Shown in pieces: positions 20,830-32,071 of a stretch of DNA of 64,000 nucleotides. The DNA is from Knufia peltigerae (lineage: Eukaryota; Ascomycota; Eurotiomycetes; Chaetothyriales; Trichomeriaceae). Position numbers and translations under genes: made by a program. Numbering within the stretch: the first letter of the stretch is position 1; each line of letters begins with the position of its first letter. The notes under the pieces were generated by a model that worked only from the letters and a program-made list of their open reading frames with translations, was not told the DNA's origin and ran no database searches. The stretch is from positions 62,001 to 126,000 of the forward strand of contig JAPDRN010000010.1 of NCBI GenBank assembly GCA_030247855.1. Reading direction: 5' to 3'.

Positions 20830-23800
20830 ATGCGACCACAACATCGAACATACAGGAGATCCGAGTTTGTCCAGCCCCCTACAAGAGATGCTGGTGCTGA
20901 AGAATGGAGACACGCACCCTCTGTCAGATGTAGGCTGAGACGCTTGCCGAGAGGTACGACGACGCTTCAGATCCACAAGAATCTTCGGCGTTATGGCAAT
21001 GTTGAATTCATCCGCATCGATGAAACACGACAAGGAGAATCTTCCAGGTCTGCGTTGGTAACGTTCAAGTAAGAACTCCCATTCAGAAGAGGCAAACGTC
21101 ACTGACTATCCAAGGCCTCCCCCTGAACGTGCACCGTGGAAATCTGGCCTAGCTCGAATCCCGTTTGTCGTTGACCCGCGATGTAAAGATTCAAGTCCTA
21201 CTGTCGAGGTTTTTGGCCCTGTCGAAGGACCATCCACGCAGACAATTGACTCTCCAGTCCGACCAGGTGTTAAGTATCCTACTGAAATCACTCTTCAGGC
21301 TGAGAGCATTGACTTCGGCTATCTTGAGCATCCAACGTCCATGATTGTCAAGGCCACAAGACAGAGCTCGGGCCCAGATGCTGTAAGAATTCAGCTAAAT
21401 CTTCAAAAGCTCGAAATGCAGGTTCACTTTCCTGTCAATTTGAGGTCGAAAGGCTCATTTACTATGCGATCCTATCGTTTCATGGTAGCGTTGGACGACA
21501 AACTCTCTCTCTGTGAAGCCCCATCAACAACTTCGACTTCTTTGATCTTACACCTTGCACAACAACCCCTGTACTCGCGACAGTCAAGAGAAGCAATTGC
21601 AATGAGCCATTCCGACGACTCTCTCAAATGGCTTCAGGATGACACGTGGTTCCGCCAGACGGACATCGTCCACGATAAAGAGGCATATTCTGTCATAGAC
21701 AGCAGCCCTGTTTCGGCGATGAAATTGCACAACAGTATCAACATTGCGAGATGGACAACATTCCGTGTCAGTATCAAATCGACACCAGAGAGCTCAACGC
21801 GTCCACCACTGCTGCAGCAATTCCTCAAGGCTCTGCAGGACTTCAATGTTCCTGTTCGGCACAACCCTGACCTCAAAGTGTCTCATGACCCTAACTACTT
21901 GGCGCCTATCTGGGATTTACTCAATGCTAGAAATACTTCTCTATCTCTGGTCGAGGAGTTAGCGACAATCTATCTCCCATTCGAGGTCCGTTATCAACTC
22001 GAAGTCTGTTTGTCAAATGGCTGGCTGAATGAGTATACTCTGCACGAAGAGTTCCTGCAACGCTTGGCAGCTCTGCCATTGCATCGAGCCAAACAAACGT
22101 TGATTCACGTCGATACTTATCAACAACGAGTGTACAACCCAATGGACATCTTCACCGACCTTAGATACTCAAAGCCTGTCAGAGCACGGCCACTTCCGCC
22201 TAATTGTGTTGAGCTACATCATGCAACGGTGACGGCAACGGGGATCCTTTTTCATACACCTTCTGTGGAAGTCACAAATCGTATCGTTCGAAAGTACCTA
22301 CGACAGAGTGACAGATTTCTTCGAATTCGCTTCGAAGATGACGTCTATCGTGGCCAATCACGTTTGTACCCCATGACGACCGGGAAAATGAAGTTGATAT
22401 TTGAAAAGGTTCGACGAACACTCAAACATGGCATTGTTCTTGGGGACCGTCATTATCAATTTCTAGCTTGGGGTAACTCTCAGCTAAGAGACCATGGTGC
22501 CTATTTCTTTGCATCCATCAATGGTACCACGGCGGACACAATTCGCTCAGACATGGGAGTCTTCGAGCGTGAAAAGGTGGTTGCAAAGCGCGCTGCTCGC
22601 ATGGGTCAATGTTTTTCCACCACCAGAGCGGTATCTGTCATGGGCAATGGGAAGTGGAAGAAACACCCCATTCCAGACATCTTTAATGAATGGTATAACT
22701 TCTCTGATGGAGTGGGCAAGATCTCACTGTTAGCCGCACAACTGGTTCATTTCAATCTCAAGCTGAAAGGCCATGTTCCGTCAGCCTTTCAGTTTCGTAT
22801 GGGTGGCTGCAAGGGAGTACTTGCCGTGGACCCGGAGCTACCTGGTGTGGACATCAAGATCCGACCAAGTCAATACAAGTTCGATAGTGCATCAGATGAA
22901 CTTGAAATCATTCGGGTGTCCGAATTCTGGCAACCGTACCTGAATCGTCAACTTATTCTGGTACTGTCTCACTTAGGTGTACCAGATGCCGTCTTTCTGC
23001 ACAAACAGGAGGAATGCATCCAAATTTTGGACCGGGCGTTGACAGATGATGACAGCGCTCTACACGCGCTGCGCGACACTGTTGACCCGAATCTAATGAC
23101 GCTTAGCATCGCTTCTATGGTTGAGGCTGGCTTCCGACAAAGCCAGGATCCTTTTGTTACCTCACTGCTACGACTTTACAGAGCATGGAGCCTCAAATAT
23201 CTCAAAGAGAAGGCAAAAATTCCCGTCAAACAAGGAGCGTTCGTGCTGGGCGTGGTAGATGAGACTGGGAGTCTTCGAGGATATACAAAAAGTGAGGAAC
23301 CGCGCTACTCACATGACCGAAGCCATTCTAATCTACCCGAAATATTCATCCAATACACCGATCAACATACAGGGGAGCCCCGGATCGTCGAAGGTGTGTG
23401 CATCATCGCCCGCAACCCTTCCTTACATCGGGGAGATATTCGAGTCGTGAGAGCGGTGAACGAAAAGAAACTTCTTCATATGAGGGACGTCCTGGTTATG
23501 CCAAGTACTGGTGACCGCGATCTACCCAGCATGTGCTCTGGTGGTGATCTAGATGGAGATGACTTTGTGGTTATTTGGGACCCAGATCTTATTCCAACCG
23601 AATGGAATGCGAAGCCCTTTCATTACGATGCTCCGAGCCCTCGCACGAAGGATACGATATCCACAGACGACATCATCGACTTTTTCTGCGATTACATGCA
23701 GAATGATTACCTTGGTAGAATCGCCCACGCTCATCTTGCAGCTGCTGATTACCTTGACGACGGTATCCAAAGTGACCAGTGTTTGGAGCTTGTGAGACTT

Positions 23801-25054
23801 CATTCCATGGCGGTTGACTATCCGAAAACTGGCGTACCGGCTGTAATGCAGCGAGGCTTGGAACGCACCAAGTTTCCGCATTTCATGGAAAAGAAGAGAT
23901 CCGGAGAGTACAAGTCTCACAAAATTCTAGGCCAGTTATATGATGCCGTCGAAAGAGTCAAGTTTGAACCAAATTTGGCGGGTGCATTCGATCAGCGCAT
24001 CCTCTGTCACAAAACACCCCCTCAAGAAATCATGGATCTCGTGCGGCGACTCAAGAGAGAGTATGATGACAGCATGCGTCGCATTATGGCACAACATCAG
24101 ATTGGTACGGAATTCGAAGTCTGGTCGACCTTCGTTATGCACCATAGCAAATCTGCCGGAGATTTCAAGTTTCATGAGGAGATTGGAGAGCACTCCAAGA
24201 ACTTGAAGCAACAGTACTATGACGCCTTTGTTGCTGAGGCAAAAGGTCCTGAGTTCGAGAAACTGGTGCCCTTTGCGTTAGCAGCGTACCGCATTGCAAG
24301 AGACCAGCTACAGGACTACCTCGGAAGCAGAGAAAGTTTCGAAGAAGAAGACTTTGTCGCAACCCCGGCTGAAGTACCCTTCATCAGCTTCCCATGGGTA
24401 CTACAGGACGTCTTGGGCAAGATTGCTAGGAGCACTGTTCTTGATATGTTTGCAACTGAAGTTGCCCGAGACGAACCCCTGAACGAACACACGCAGCAGC
24501 TGAAGGCTGTCATGGACAATTTCAACACTGGTTGGCATGATATTGGAGAATATCTTCCAGATCCTTTCGTGCCCCTGATTCCGACCAAGATTGAATCGCA
24601 AGAGCCAAATCAGGCAGGAAGCGAACAATCAGGAGCAACATTAGCCCTGACATCCGACGAAGAGATGATCAGCTTGTCGGGGATTCCAACTTCGGCTTCG
24701 AACACGTTCAGAAACCTTGAGCGATTCGCATTGTACACTTCAGACCCAAAACTACAAGAAAAGTCAATCTCTGAACAAAGCTCAGTAGACTTATCAATGC
24801 CGACTTCTACAACTTCGACCATGGAGAGTGCTGAGGTGAGCGAAGATGACGTCGATCCAACCACTTCAGAACTTTCCCTGGACATCTTGAGTAAAAATGC
24901 TGGAACGATGGCCCCGGATCGTTGCTCTGCGCAGCCGGAACCCGCGGGTCCTGCAACTGAGCAACAAGTCTTTAAAGACCCGACTTTGATGTCCAAGGAT
25001 GAGCTGATTGCTTTCGGAATGGCCGATGACGAAGAAGAAGATTTCACCTTCTAA
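20830..25054 (+). CDS. RNA-dependent RNA polymerase of the RNA-silencing pathway (SAD-1/Rdp1-like)
   Basis: Two exons (20830–21068 and 21115–25054, 46-nt intron) give 1392 aa. The N-terminus carries an RRM-like segment (VRCRLRRLPRGTTTLQIHKNLRRYGNVEFIRI…SALVTFK), as in Rdp1/SAD-1-type polymerases. The catalytic double-psi barrel follows: FNEWYNFSDGVGKIS, FQFRMGGCKGVLAVDP, RPSQYKF, and the metal-binding SGGDLDGDDFVVIWD with the invariant Asp triad in DLDGD at residues 891–895. Downstream are DYMQNDYLGRIAHAHLAAADY and AVDYPKTGVPA, both standard cellular RdRp blocks. The final 200 residues are acidic and low-complexity. These enzymes make double-stranded RNA for Dicer in quelling, meiotic silencing or heterochromatin pathways. 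The clade is a memory-based impression; the enzyme looks intact. Confidence 0.95.
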
Positions 25055-26048
25055 ACAGAGTGCAGGAGACGTCGGCGACGACCACTCAGAACAATCCTCC
25101 AATTTTTACGACCGTGGCAGGTTCCGTTGTGGTCTACAAGGGCCGGGTTGTGTGCTACCATTGCGACGAGAGGCTAACCCCCCCGCAGAGCTATTCACTC
25201 AGGATTGATTTGGATAGCTCTTGATGTGCTACGATATGATTACTCTAGCGAGACGAATGAAATGGCAGGACACCATGGCATGAGCGCTGGAGTTCAGGAC
25301 TTGAGACTGACCCTCTTCTTCAGTCAACGAAGGATTCTAGCAGTTGACAACAAGAAAGGTCTATATTAGAAAGAAATAAAAGATCTTGAAGTTCACCCCC
25401 AAACATACTGTTTCCAAGACGACGTAGCTTGCAAGGCACTTTTAGAGACTGGAGGAGCAATTCAAAGTGCCCAACTCTTTTACAATGCTGCGAGGTTTAG
25501 TAGAGCAGAAGTCGCAATGGCTCAAAAGGCAGAAGCACGAGTGATTTGAAATGCGCAGTTTCATCATCAGTTGTTGGAACTTCCTTTCGTATTTGACCGT
25601 GCCCATCTGGGACAAGACATGTTTATCTCAGCGTCCAAAGTTTTCTTGAAAGTTGTTTCACTCGCAATGACCAGCTGTAATCATTGCTCGATGAGTTCTT
25701 TGCCGATCCCGATATCCCTAGGGCCGATCCAGGAACACCGGGCCTGGCGAGGAACCACTGAGTTTTGACCAAGTCCGCTTTGTTTTCTTCCTTCAACAAG
25801 GGTTCCCCATTGGTGGCTTTCCTTTTTTTGTTGTTGTTCATTTTGTTTTCTTTGCCATTTGTCACCACTTGGACACGCGCACAGAGCAACACACCCTTGC
25901 CCTCCCCCGATTCCGATCCCCGTTCGTAATCACGCTTCTCGAGAGAAAAAGTAAAGAAACACTTCGCAATGCCATCCACACAAACAACCCCTTCCCAAAG
26001 TACAAGGGAAGGGTCGGTCGAAGCGACGAAAACCGCAACGTTCTTTGT
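25055..26048. other. intergenic between convergent RdRp and eL21
   Basis: About 1 kb with no supported gene. A T-rich stretch lies near 25825–25860. It presumably contains both 3' untranslated regions. Confidence 0.5.
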
Positions 26049-26796
26049 TTAGATGTGGGTATCGTATGGTTGGGGAGCGAGGCTCTCGATCTCCTTCATG
26101 TCGACGGTGTGGGCTTTTCGGGGACCGACCGGCAGACGCTTGAGTTGGACAGACTCTCCCTTTTCCTTTGCTTCGCGACGACGTTGAGCGTTGGTCTTGA
26201 CGCGGGTCAAGACTGTTTCATACACACACGCACACAAGTGTCAGTGAAAACTGTCCAAGACTTCTTCGAGATGGACACATCTTTGGGCGTGTGCAAAAAA
26301 GTGACTTACACTCTTCTCTCGATCTCGAGTGGGCAATGTGCTCGACACGGACGTTGACTCTCTTCTCCATGTACCGGTTGCCGACCTTCTTGTAGATGAT
26401 GACCCCGACGGCCGACTTGGTGACGTTGTAGATGACGCCGGTCTTTCCGTGGTAGACCTTGTAGGGCATGCCCTTCTGGACGGCACCGTTGGCCTTGATG
26501 TCGACAATGTCACCGACACGGTACGTCTTCATGTACGTGCCGAGAGCGATCATGCCCTAGAAATTTTTGAGAAGAAATGTCAGTCTTTTCCATTCGTTCG
26601 GACATCAGTTGTTTCTCTTCCTGCGCCGGTTTATGTGTCCCTCTCTCTCTCTCTCTCCTATCGTTTGTCCATCATCCACTCCCTCCTTTGCATGGCAAAA
26701 AGACTTCGTGTTCGCGGGAAGATTGCGTACCTTTTGGCGAAAGTTGCGACTGAACGCATATCGCGTACCAGCCCGGAGACCTGCAGCGTGACCCAT
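26049..26796 (-). CDS. rpl21: 60S ribosomal protein eL21
   Basis: Three exons (26796–26731, 26556–26310, 26212–26049) give 158 aa, close to the usual 160. Exon 1 encodes MGHAAGLRAGTRYAFSRNFRQK. Exon 2 starts GMIALGTYMKTYRVGDIVDIKANGAVQKGMPYKVYHGKTGVIYNVTKSAVGVIIYKK and ends in EHIAHSRSREE. Exon 3 runs FLTRVKTNAQRRREAKEKGESVQLKRLPVGPRKAHTV to the stop. These are the diagnostic eL21 blocks in order. The protein is a structural component of the cytosolic large subunit. Intron 1 holds a (CT)n run near 26641–26659. The gene is divergent from uS4 across a 384-nt shared promoter. Confidence 0.97.
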
Positions 26797-27180
26797 TGCG
26801 ACGGATTAATTTATCGAGACTGGCAGGTTGGTGTGGGATGAGGGAAATGAAAAAGGTTGTCGTCGTTGTTGATCGTTGAATTGGAATTTCGTCGTTTGGC
26901 TTCTGGTGTGGTGTGCAATTCGGGGGGGCGCAGGACCAGAAAAGTGCCAAGACCGACCGTGATTGGAAGGGCACACACAATCTCACCAAAATCGATTTTT
27001 GTGTGTGCGTCTTGGCATTTTTGGGTCCCATCGACGCAAGCCCATCAATCGTTTCCGAGCGCACACCCACAAAACTGCGATTTTACCTTCTCATCCCACG
27101 ACCACGACAATCTTTCGACAACAACAACAACTCGACAACTTCGTGACGAATCACTTGGTTGCGCAGGATCAATCGCAATC
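26797..27180. promoter_or_regulatory. bidirectional ribosomal-protein promoter with composite inverted repeat
   Basis: 384 nt separate the start codons of eL21 (minus) and uS4 (plus). Near the centre, TGCCAAGAC (26945–26953) and GCACACACAA (26971–26980) are matched by exact reverse complements lying contiguously at 26999–27017. The arrangement is therefore an interrupted palindrome around about 26990. Since both genes encode cytosolic ribosomal proteins, a shared orientation-neutral control element is a reasonable inference. Confidence 0.7.
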
Positions 27181-28132
27181 ATGGCGCCACGATCTTACTC
27201 CAAGACCTACAAGGTCCCTCGTCGACGTAAGTTCAGCATCCCAAGCACCGCCCGCAATCGAGTAACCTGCGTCGTCGTCTGCTGTCACGATGGCGTGGGC
27301 GAAGGCGAAGGCGAAATCTGTTATTCAACCAGGCAGAGAACCAAGACTGACATTTTGTGCCTCCAGCATTCGAGTCGGCTCGTCTGTACGTTTTATATCC
27401 TGGCCACTGAGCATTAGCTTGACTGTGCTTCACGTCTGAGATATGTGTCTAACATTTGTGTGTGTGCGTCTTGGAATACAGAGACTCTGAATTGAAGATT
27501 GTCGGCGAATACGGTCTGCGCAACAAGCGTGAAGTCTGGCGTGTCCAGCTTACTCTGTCCAAGATCCGTCGTGCTGCTCGGTACGTGAAAAATTTACCAC
27601 CACACACCCCTTTGGCCACAATGCGACATTTCGTGTTGCAAAAGATGCAGAAAATGAACAAGAAAGACGAAGAAGTGGACTAACATTCTCAATTTTTTTT
27701 TTCTCTCAATATAGTCAACTTCTCACCCTCGACGAAAAGGACCCCAAGCGTCTCTTCGAAGGCAACGCCCTCATTCGACGTCTCGTCCGCGTCGGCGTGC
27801 TCGACGAGTCCCGCATGAAGCTCGATTACGTGCTCGCCCTCAAGGTCGAGGACTTCTTGGAGCGCCGCCTCCAGACCTGCGTCTACAAGCTCGGCCTCGC
27901 CAAGTCCATCCACCACGCCCGCGTCCTGATCAAGCAGCGACACATCCGCGTCGGCAAGCAGATCGTCAACGTCCCCAGCTTCATCGTCCGCCTGGACAGC
28001 CAGAAGCACATCGACTTCGCCCTCACGAGTCCCTTTGGTGGAGGCCGCCCCGGCCGCGTTAGGAGAAAGAAGGCCAAGGCCGCCGAGTCCAAGGAGGAAG
28101 GTGACGACGAGGCCGGCGAGGACGAGGAATAG
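27181..28132 (+). CDS. rps9: 40S ribosomal protein uS4 (RPS9)
   Basis: Four exons (27181–27226, 27367–27385, 27482–27580, 27715–28132) give 193 aa. The N-terminus MAPRSYSKTYKVPRRPFESARLDSELKIVGEYGLRNKREVWRVQLTLSKIRRAAR is the eukaryotic uS4 hallmark. The S4 RNA-binding domain follows (RLQTCVYKLGLAKSIHHARVLIKQRHIRVGKQIVNVPSFIVRLDSQKHIDF). The tail is Lys/Ala then acidic. Exon 2 is only 19 nt. Phases agree at all junctions. The protein helps decoding fidelity in the small subunit. Intron 2 contains a 16-nt sequence also present in the shared promoter. Confidence 0.97.
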
Positions 28133-28816
28133 ACGACGATGTCACGAGACCATCCGTCGTGGTCGGCTTTTGATACTACTGTGCCTTTCTGATCACACCC
28201 TCTGGTACCTCCCCCCCTTTTGCCGCGGGGTTGCCAGAAAGTGTGTGTGGATCATTATCACGATGGAAATAATGAGCCAAGGGTGACCACAGAAGAAGAA
28301 CAAACCCGCAGACTACCAAGTATCTGCAAGGAAAAGTCAAGTCACGTCGAGAAAGCAAGCGGGAAGGAGAACAATCAAACAGAAGTGTGAACATGCTTCT
28401 CATATTAGCAGTGTCCTCAAACCACAAGCATTTCCCACTTGTTAGCTGAGGACAAATCAACTTGGTAGATACAAATTCAGAACATCTACTACCCAAGTAA
28501 TCACGAATCACGGCTGTTGTCCTTTTTCCCTTTTTCCCATAGTCGTACTGTTGGCTGCGTTTAGTACAGTAACTCTAAACCTGGTTGTCGAGATTCCCAA
28601 GTCTCTCTCTCTCTCTCTCTCGCTATCAGGTGTATCTTACAAAGCCATCCGTTCATTCTTGAAGGCCTCATTCGTCTTGGTACCCCGGTACTCCAATACC
28701 TAGTTGTCATTTCCAAATGCCTCGTACAGTGTCGTTATCAAGTCGTGTCGAATCCGAACCACGTCAAAGTCGTCCCATATCAATTACCCAAAAGCATACG
28801 AACTGATCGTGTCCAG
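28133..28816. other. convergent intergenic region with (CT)n microsatellite
   Basis: About 680 nt between the 3' ends of uS4 and Sos7. A (TC)n run lies near 28603–28622. No coding frame is supported. Confidence 0.6.
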
Positions 28817-29776
28817 CTACGCTTCCACATCCAACCCCAGCCCCTTCAGCACGACCTCTTGACTCCTGTACCACTTGCCCAACTCCTCGACCTCGTCCCT
28901 CCCACCGTTCTCTTTTCTCCGTTTCCCCTCCACGGCGAGCCTCACACTCTCGTTCCTCCTCCGATCCAGTTCCGTCAACTCGCGATCCACCTCTTCCAGT
29001 CTCGCGACTTTGCTCGGCACCTCCCTCTCCAACGCCCTGATCCGGTCTTCCACAGCCGCCATGCGGGAATTCTGTTCCTCGAGCGCCCTCCTGGTCTCGT
29101 CCAGGGACATGTTCATGCGCGGGTCACTCTCCCTCCGCTTCCCGTCCTCGCCTTGTCTCCGGGCCAACTCTCGCCTCAGCTCTTCCACCTCGTCCCTCAA
29201 CCGTTCGACTTCTGGGCTTGCGCGGTCCAACTCCCCGATCTTGGTGTTGACGTCTTCGTAGACCCCGGCCAGCACCCTCGCCTGGGCCTCCATGTCCGCG
29301 ACGAGCCCGTCGACGGCCTGTTTCTTGTCCTTCAACTCGACCTTCATCTCACCCAGACGGGCCTCGAGCGCGGCGTTTTCCTCGTGGCCCACCACGCTCG
29401 GCGGGTCTCCCACGATGCTCCGCAGGTATTTTTCTTTCGTGACTTGTTCGAGGTAACTGAAGCGAAGTTTGGAAAAGAGGTCCTTGTAGTGCGCCAGGTC
29501 GGCCGCGAGAGATGCCGGCGTCAGCTGCAGTGAGGAGGTGGAGGTGTCGGCCATGGTGTCTGCTGCTGCTGCTGCTGCCGCCGCCGCCGCCGAGGAAGAG
29601 GCATTGTGGTAAGAGGAAGAAGTGGACGCATCGGATCTGCGACCAGGCTCAAACTGAGATTGTGCTTGTGCTTGTGACGCGGTGATCGGTTCGGCCAGCG
29701 CGAGGATCGAGAGTGGTTGATCGGCTTGTTGGGCCCGGAGAGTCGAAAGCGTCGAGGCGTAACCGGGTGTCGACAT
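28817..29776 (-). CDS. sos7: kinetochore protein Sos7-like coiled-coil protein
   Basis: A single exon of 319 aa, starting at 29776 (MSTPGYASTLSTLR). The frame stays open upstream, but that part is not protein-like. The N-terminus is low-complexity with an 11-residue Ala run near 63–73. The signature of the Sos7 family follows at residues 92–126: LAADLAHYKDLFSKLRFSYLEQ then VTKEKYLRSIVGDPP. The rest is almost continuous coiled coil rich in Glu, Arg and Leu, with a C-terminal GKWYRSQEVVLKGLGL. Fission-yeast Sos7 links the KNL1/Spc7 arm at the outer kinetochore, comparable to Kre28 and ZWINT. The call rests on recognition of the signature from memory. Confidence 0.85.
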   Translation of the reverse strand: MSTPGYASTLSTLRAQQADQPLSILALAEPITASQAQAQSQFEPGRRSDASTSSSYHNASSSAAAAAAAAAADTMADTSTSSLQLTPASLAADLAHYKDLFSKLRFSYLEQVTKEKYLRSIVGDPPSVVGHEENAALEARLGEMKVELKDKKQAVDGLVADMEAQARVLAGVYEDVNTKIGELDRASPEVERLRDEVEELRRELARRQGEDGKRRESDPRMNMSLDETRRALEEQNSRMAAVEDRIRALEREVPSKVARLEEVDRELTELDRRRNESVRLAVEGKRRKENGGRDEVEELGKWYRSQEVVLKGLGLDVEA

Positions 29777-30270
29777 TTTTTCGTAGATGTTAAGGTTCAA
29801 GCACACACAATACACATGAAAATCTGGAAAGGTGAGCGAGGTTTTGCTGGTGCTCGTGGTCGCGGTGGTGGTTCTTGGTATCGCGATGGGAGTTTCTAAA
29901 CCAAATACTCTCGACAGGGAACAATGTAAATAAAGCGTCACGTGATCGTCAATTTGTTCTCTTCGGAGCGCAGGACGAGAACTACAGATCACAAAATCCG
30001 AGGTAGGGAAAGAAGCCAAGTGATGTTCATCATGAGATTTGATTGGTTTGTAATCGACTCTACATTTGATATACAATGTCTTCTGTTGTACATGATATGG
30101 GGCCGGAGAAGGGTATCAAGCGCCCTCATCCTGAAGTGCGCCAAAACCCAAGAGGAGACTTTTGTTGACATTAATGACACCACCACATGCAGCGTCTATC
30201 TTGACGCCGAGGTATTAAATGGTAGTAATTTGATACAATGTTCATCATAGGTAGGAGAGGAGATGTCGCA
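29777..30270. promoter_or_regulatory. Sos7 promoter region
   Basis: About 490 nt between the Sos7 start and the 3' end of the mitochondrial carrier. A perfect TCACGTGA E-box palindrome lies at 29938–29945, about 160 nt upstream of the Sos7 ATG. Such sites are typical of Cbf1-type bHLH factors; binding here is only inferred. Confidence 0.5.
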
Positions 30271-31548
30271 TCACGATGTCGTTCCGAACAATCGCAGTAT
30301 GATTTCGTACCTGAGTCGAATGTTAGCAATTGGTGCAACCAAAAAGCGGAAGAATACTCACGTTCCAAACATGATCGCAGCACTAGGCACAGCCCGGAGC
30401 AGATGCGGCGTCATTCCTCCATACAACCCGGCCATACCTTCCTCCTTCGCGACCAGTCTGAAGCACTGAACGAGTCCGGTGTACTTGACAGTCGCCTTCC
30501 CAGTTTCACTGATAACGGTTGGAGCCTGGCGTAATCTCGTGCGAACAACTTCGTGGGGATATGTGATCGCAGCAGCAACACCCTTGGCACCAGCGGCAGC
30601 AGTAAATTTCCCAGCCCATTCCTCCGTGTCGTCGAGCCACGTCCGCACATATCCTGGTGTGTTCAGACGTCTGGCCTCCCGTCTCGCCAGGGAAAGCTTT
30701 AATCGTTCGTAGAGTACCCATTGCAATGTGGACTCTGTCACCCCAAGATATGACGCCGAAAGACCTCGATAAAGGCCCCTTATGCCTTCGTGTCTGACGG
30801 TCTGTTTGATGCAATCCCAGCTATTCTTGTATTGCCTCCCACGGGTCGGGTCGTTGGTTGCATGGTTCTTGTCCAATTGTAGTCTCGTCTTGACAAGCCA
30901 GATGGGGTTGGTGGCCGTGCCTGTGGCAATTCCAGCAATGGCTGCCGCTGCAAGATGTACACTCCAGACATTCTCTCGTCCTTCTGGATTGAAGTAGTTA
31001 TTTAAGATTCTCTTGCCATTTCCATAGACGTAGAAATTAATACTCCGCGCAGGAACGACACCGATCAAGTTTGCGCCTAAGCCGCGGAACAATGCTCGGA
31101 ACCCTTCATGTTGGTGTATGGATCGTAATATTTGTACAGTTTCTGCAATGTGGAAGAAGGCGGATCGGGGGATGGAGGTTAGGGTAGTCTTTTGAGGATA
31201 ACGGTGCTGCGCATGTAGTGTTCGTAGTTGTGCCTGGTAGAAATCTGATTGTAGCCGTGTTTTCAGGACGTCAAGGGGCGATGTCAAAGCTGCTGCAGTC
31301 ATACCACCAATTCTATCAACCCATCAGTCATATTTCAAGGGCCTTCACGTTGATGGAGAGGCGACTTACCCTCCCGCAACGAAATGGGCCCATGGCTTAG
31401 CCGCAGGCTTGCCTTTTGTCACCGACGTAGCATCGTCATCGTGGCCTGTCGGTACCACCTGCCCAATTTCTTGGGCCTGTGGTAATAGATTTTCTTCTCC
31501 TTTTCGTGTACCTGGAAAAGGCTTCGGAGTAACTGTCGAAAAGGTCAT
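30271..31548 (-). CDS. rim2: mitochondrial pyrimidine-nucleotide carrier (RIM2/SLC25A33-36 type)
   Basis: Three exons (31548–31370, 31312–30362, 30310–30271) give 389 aa, near the 377 of yeast Rim2. Three mitochondrial-carrier repeats are visible with the Px[D/E]xx[K/R]x[K/R]-type motif: SPLDVLKTRLQ, NPIWLVKTRLQ and YPHEVVRTRLR. The NPIW variant in repeat 2, plus WAHFVAGGIGGMTAAALTSP, is characteristic of the pyrimidine-nucleotide carrier branch. The last exon encodes YEIILRLFGTTS after MFGT, completing the sixth helix. The protein sits in the inner mitochondrial membrane and imports (deoxy)pyrimidine triphosphates for mtDNA and mtRNA synthesis. The N-terminal extension of about 50 residues is polar. 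Confidence 0.93.
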
Positions 31549-32071
31549 GAACGTTGCAGAGCCCGAAAATGCAAGGAGTGTAAAATTCTGTCGTGAGCAA
31601 AGCGTATGTAGATGAATTAGTGTACAACCTGAGAAGCGAATGAGAATGTAAAGTAATGAGGCGACGGAGCAAAACGTGGGTGATGAGAGAAACGAGGCAG
31701 TGAAATCTAGAATTTCCTCATAAAAAGCACGAGGCTAAAAATGCGACGTCGACAATGAACAAATGCGTGACACAGTCGGAGGTTTCGATTTGGAGAAGCC
31801 GGATTATGTAAGTATGCCACGTGATATGCCACGTGACAAGGCTCCAGGCCACCGATCTTTCGTCTCGGTCTGAAGATGCTCCATGTGAGAGGTATGAGGA
31901 GCATGAGGCTCATGAATTCACTGTTGAGATACCTTGGACTCATACTCGTCACAATGTTGACTGACCTTTTGTGCATTTTTGTCAGAATTGTCGAGGTTTC
32001 GTCCTGCCGAGGTGTCTCGGCCTCCTAGGGCTTGACTTCAGGGTGCAATTCCACCGGAATCTCCTTACTCT
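31549..32071. promoter_or_regulatory. carrier promoter with tandem E-boxes
   Basis: A 12-bp unit, TATGCCACGTGA, occurs twice head-to-tail at 31813–31824 and 31825–31836. It places two CACGTG cores 12 nt apart, about 270–290 nt upstream of the carrier start. The region also covers the 3' flank of the nitrilase gene. bHLH control of the carrier is inferred. Confidence 0.6.

Noticed and set aside
26329..26841. 170-codon plus-strand frame over eL21
   Set aside because: Antisense of two eL21 exons and an intron; no independent motif.
28603..28622. (TC)n run as possible promoter element
   Set aside because: It lies between two convergent gene ends, so a promoter role is unlikely; noted only as a microsatellite.
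28745..29533. 262-codon plus-strand frame antisense to Sos7
   Set aside because: Pro/Leu/Val-rich complement of a Glu/Arg-rich coiled coil; a compositional shadow of the minus-strand gene.
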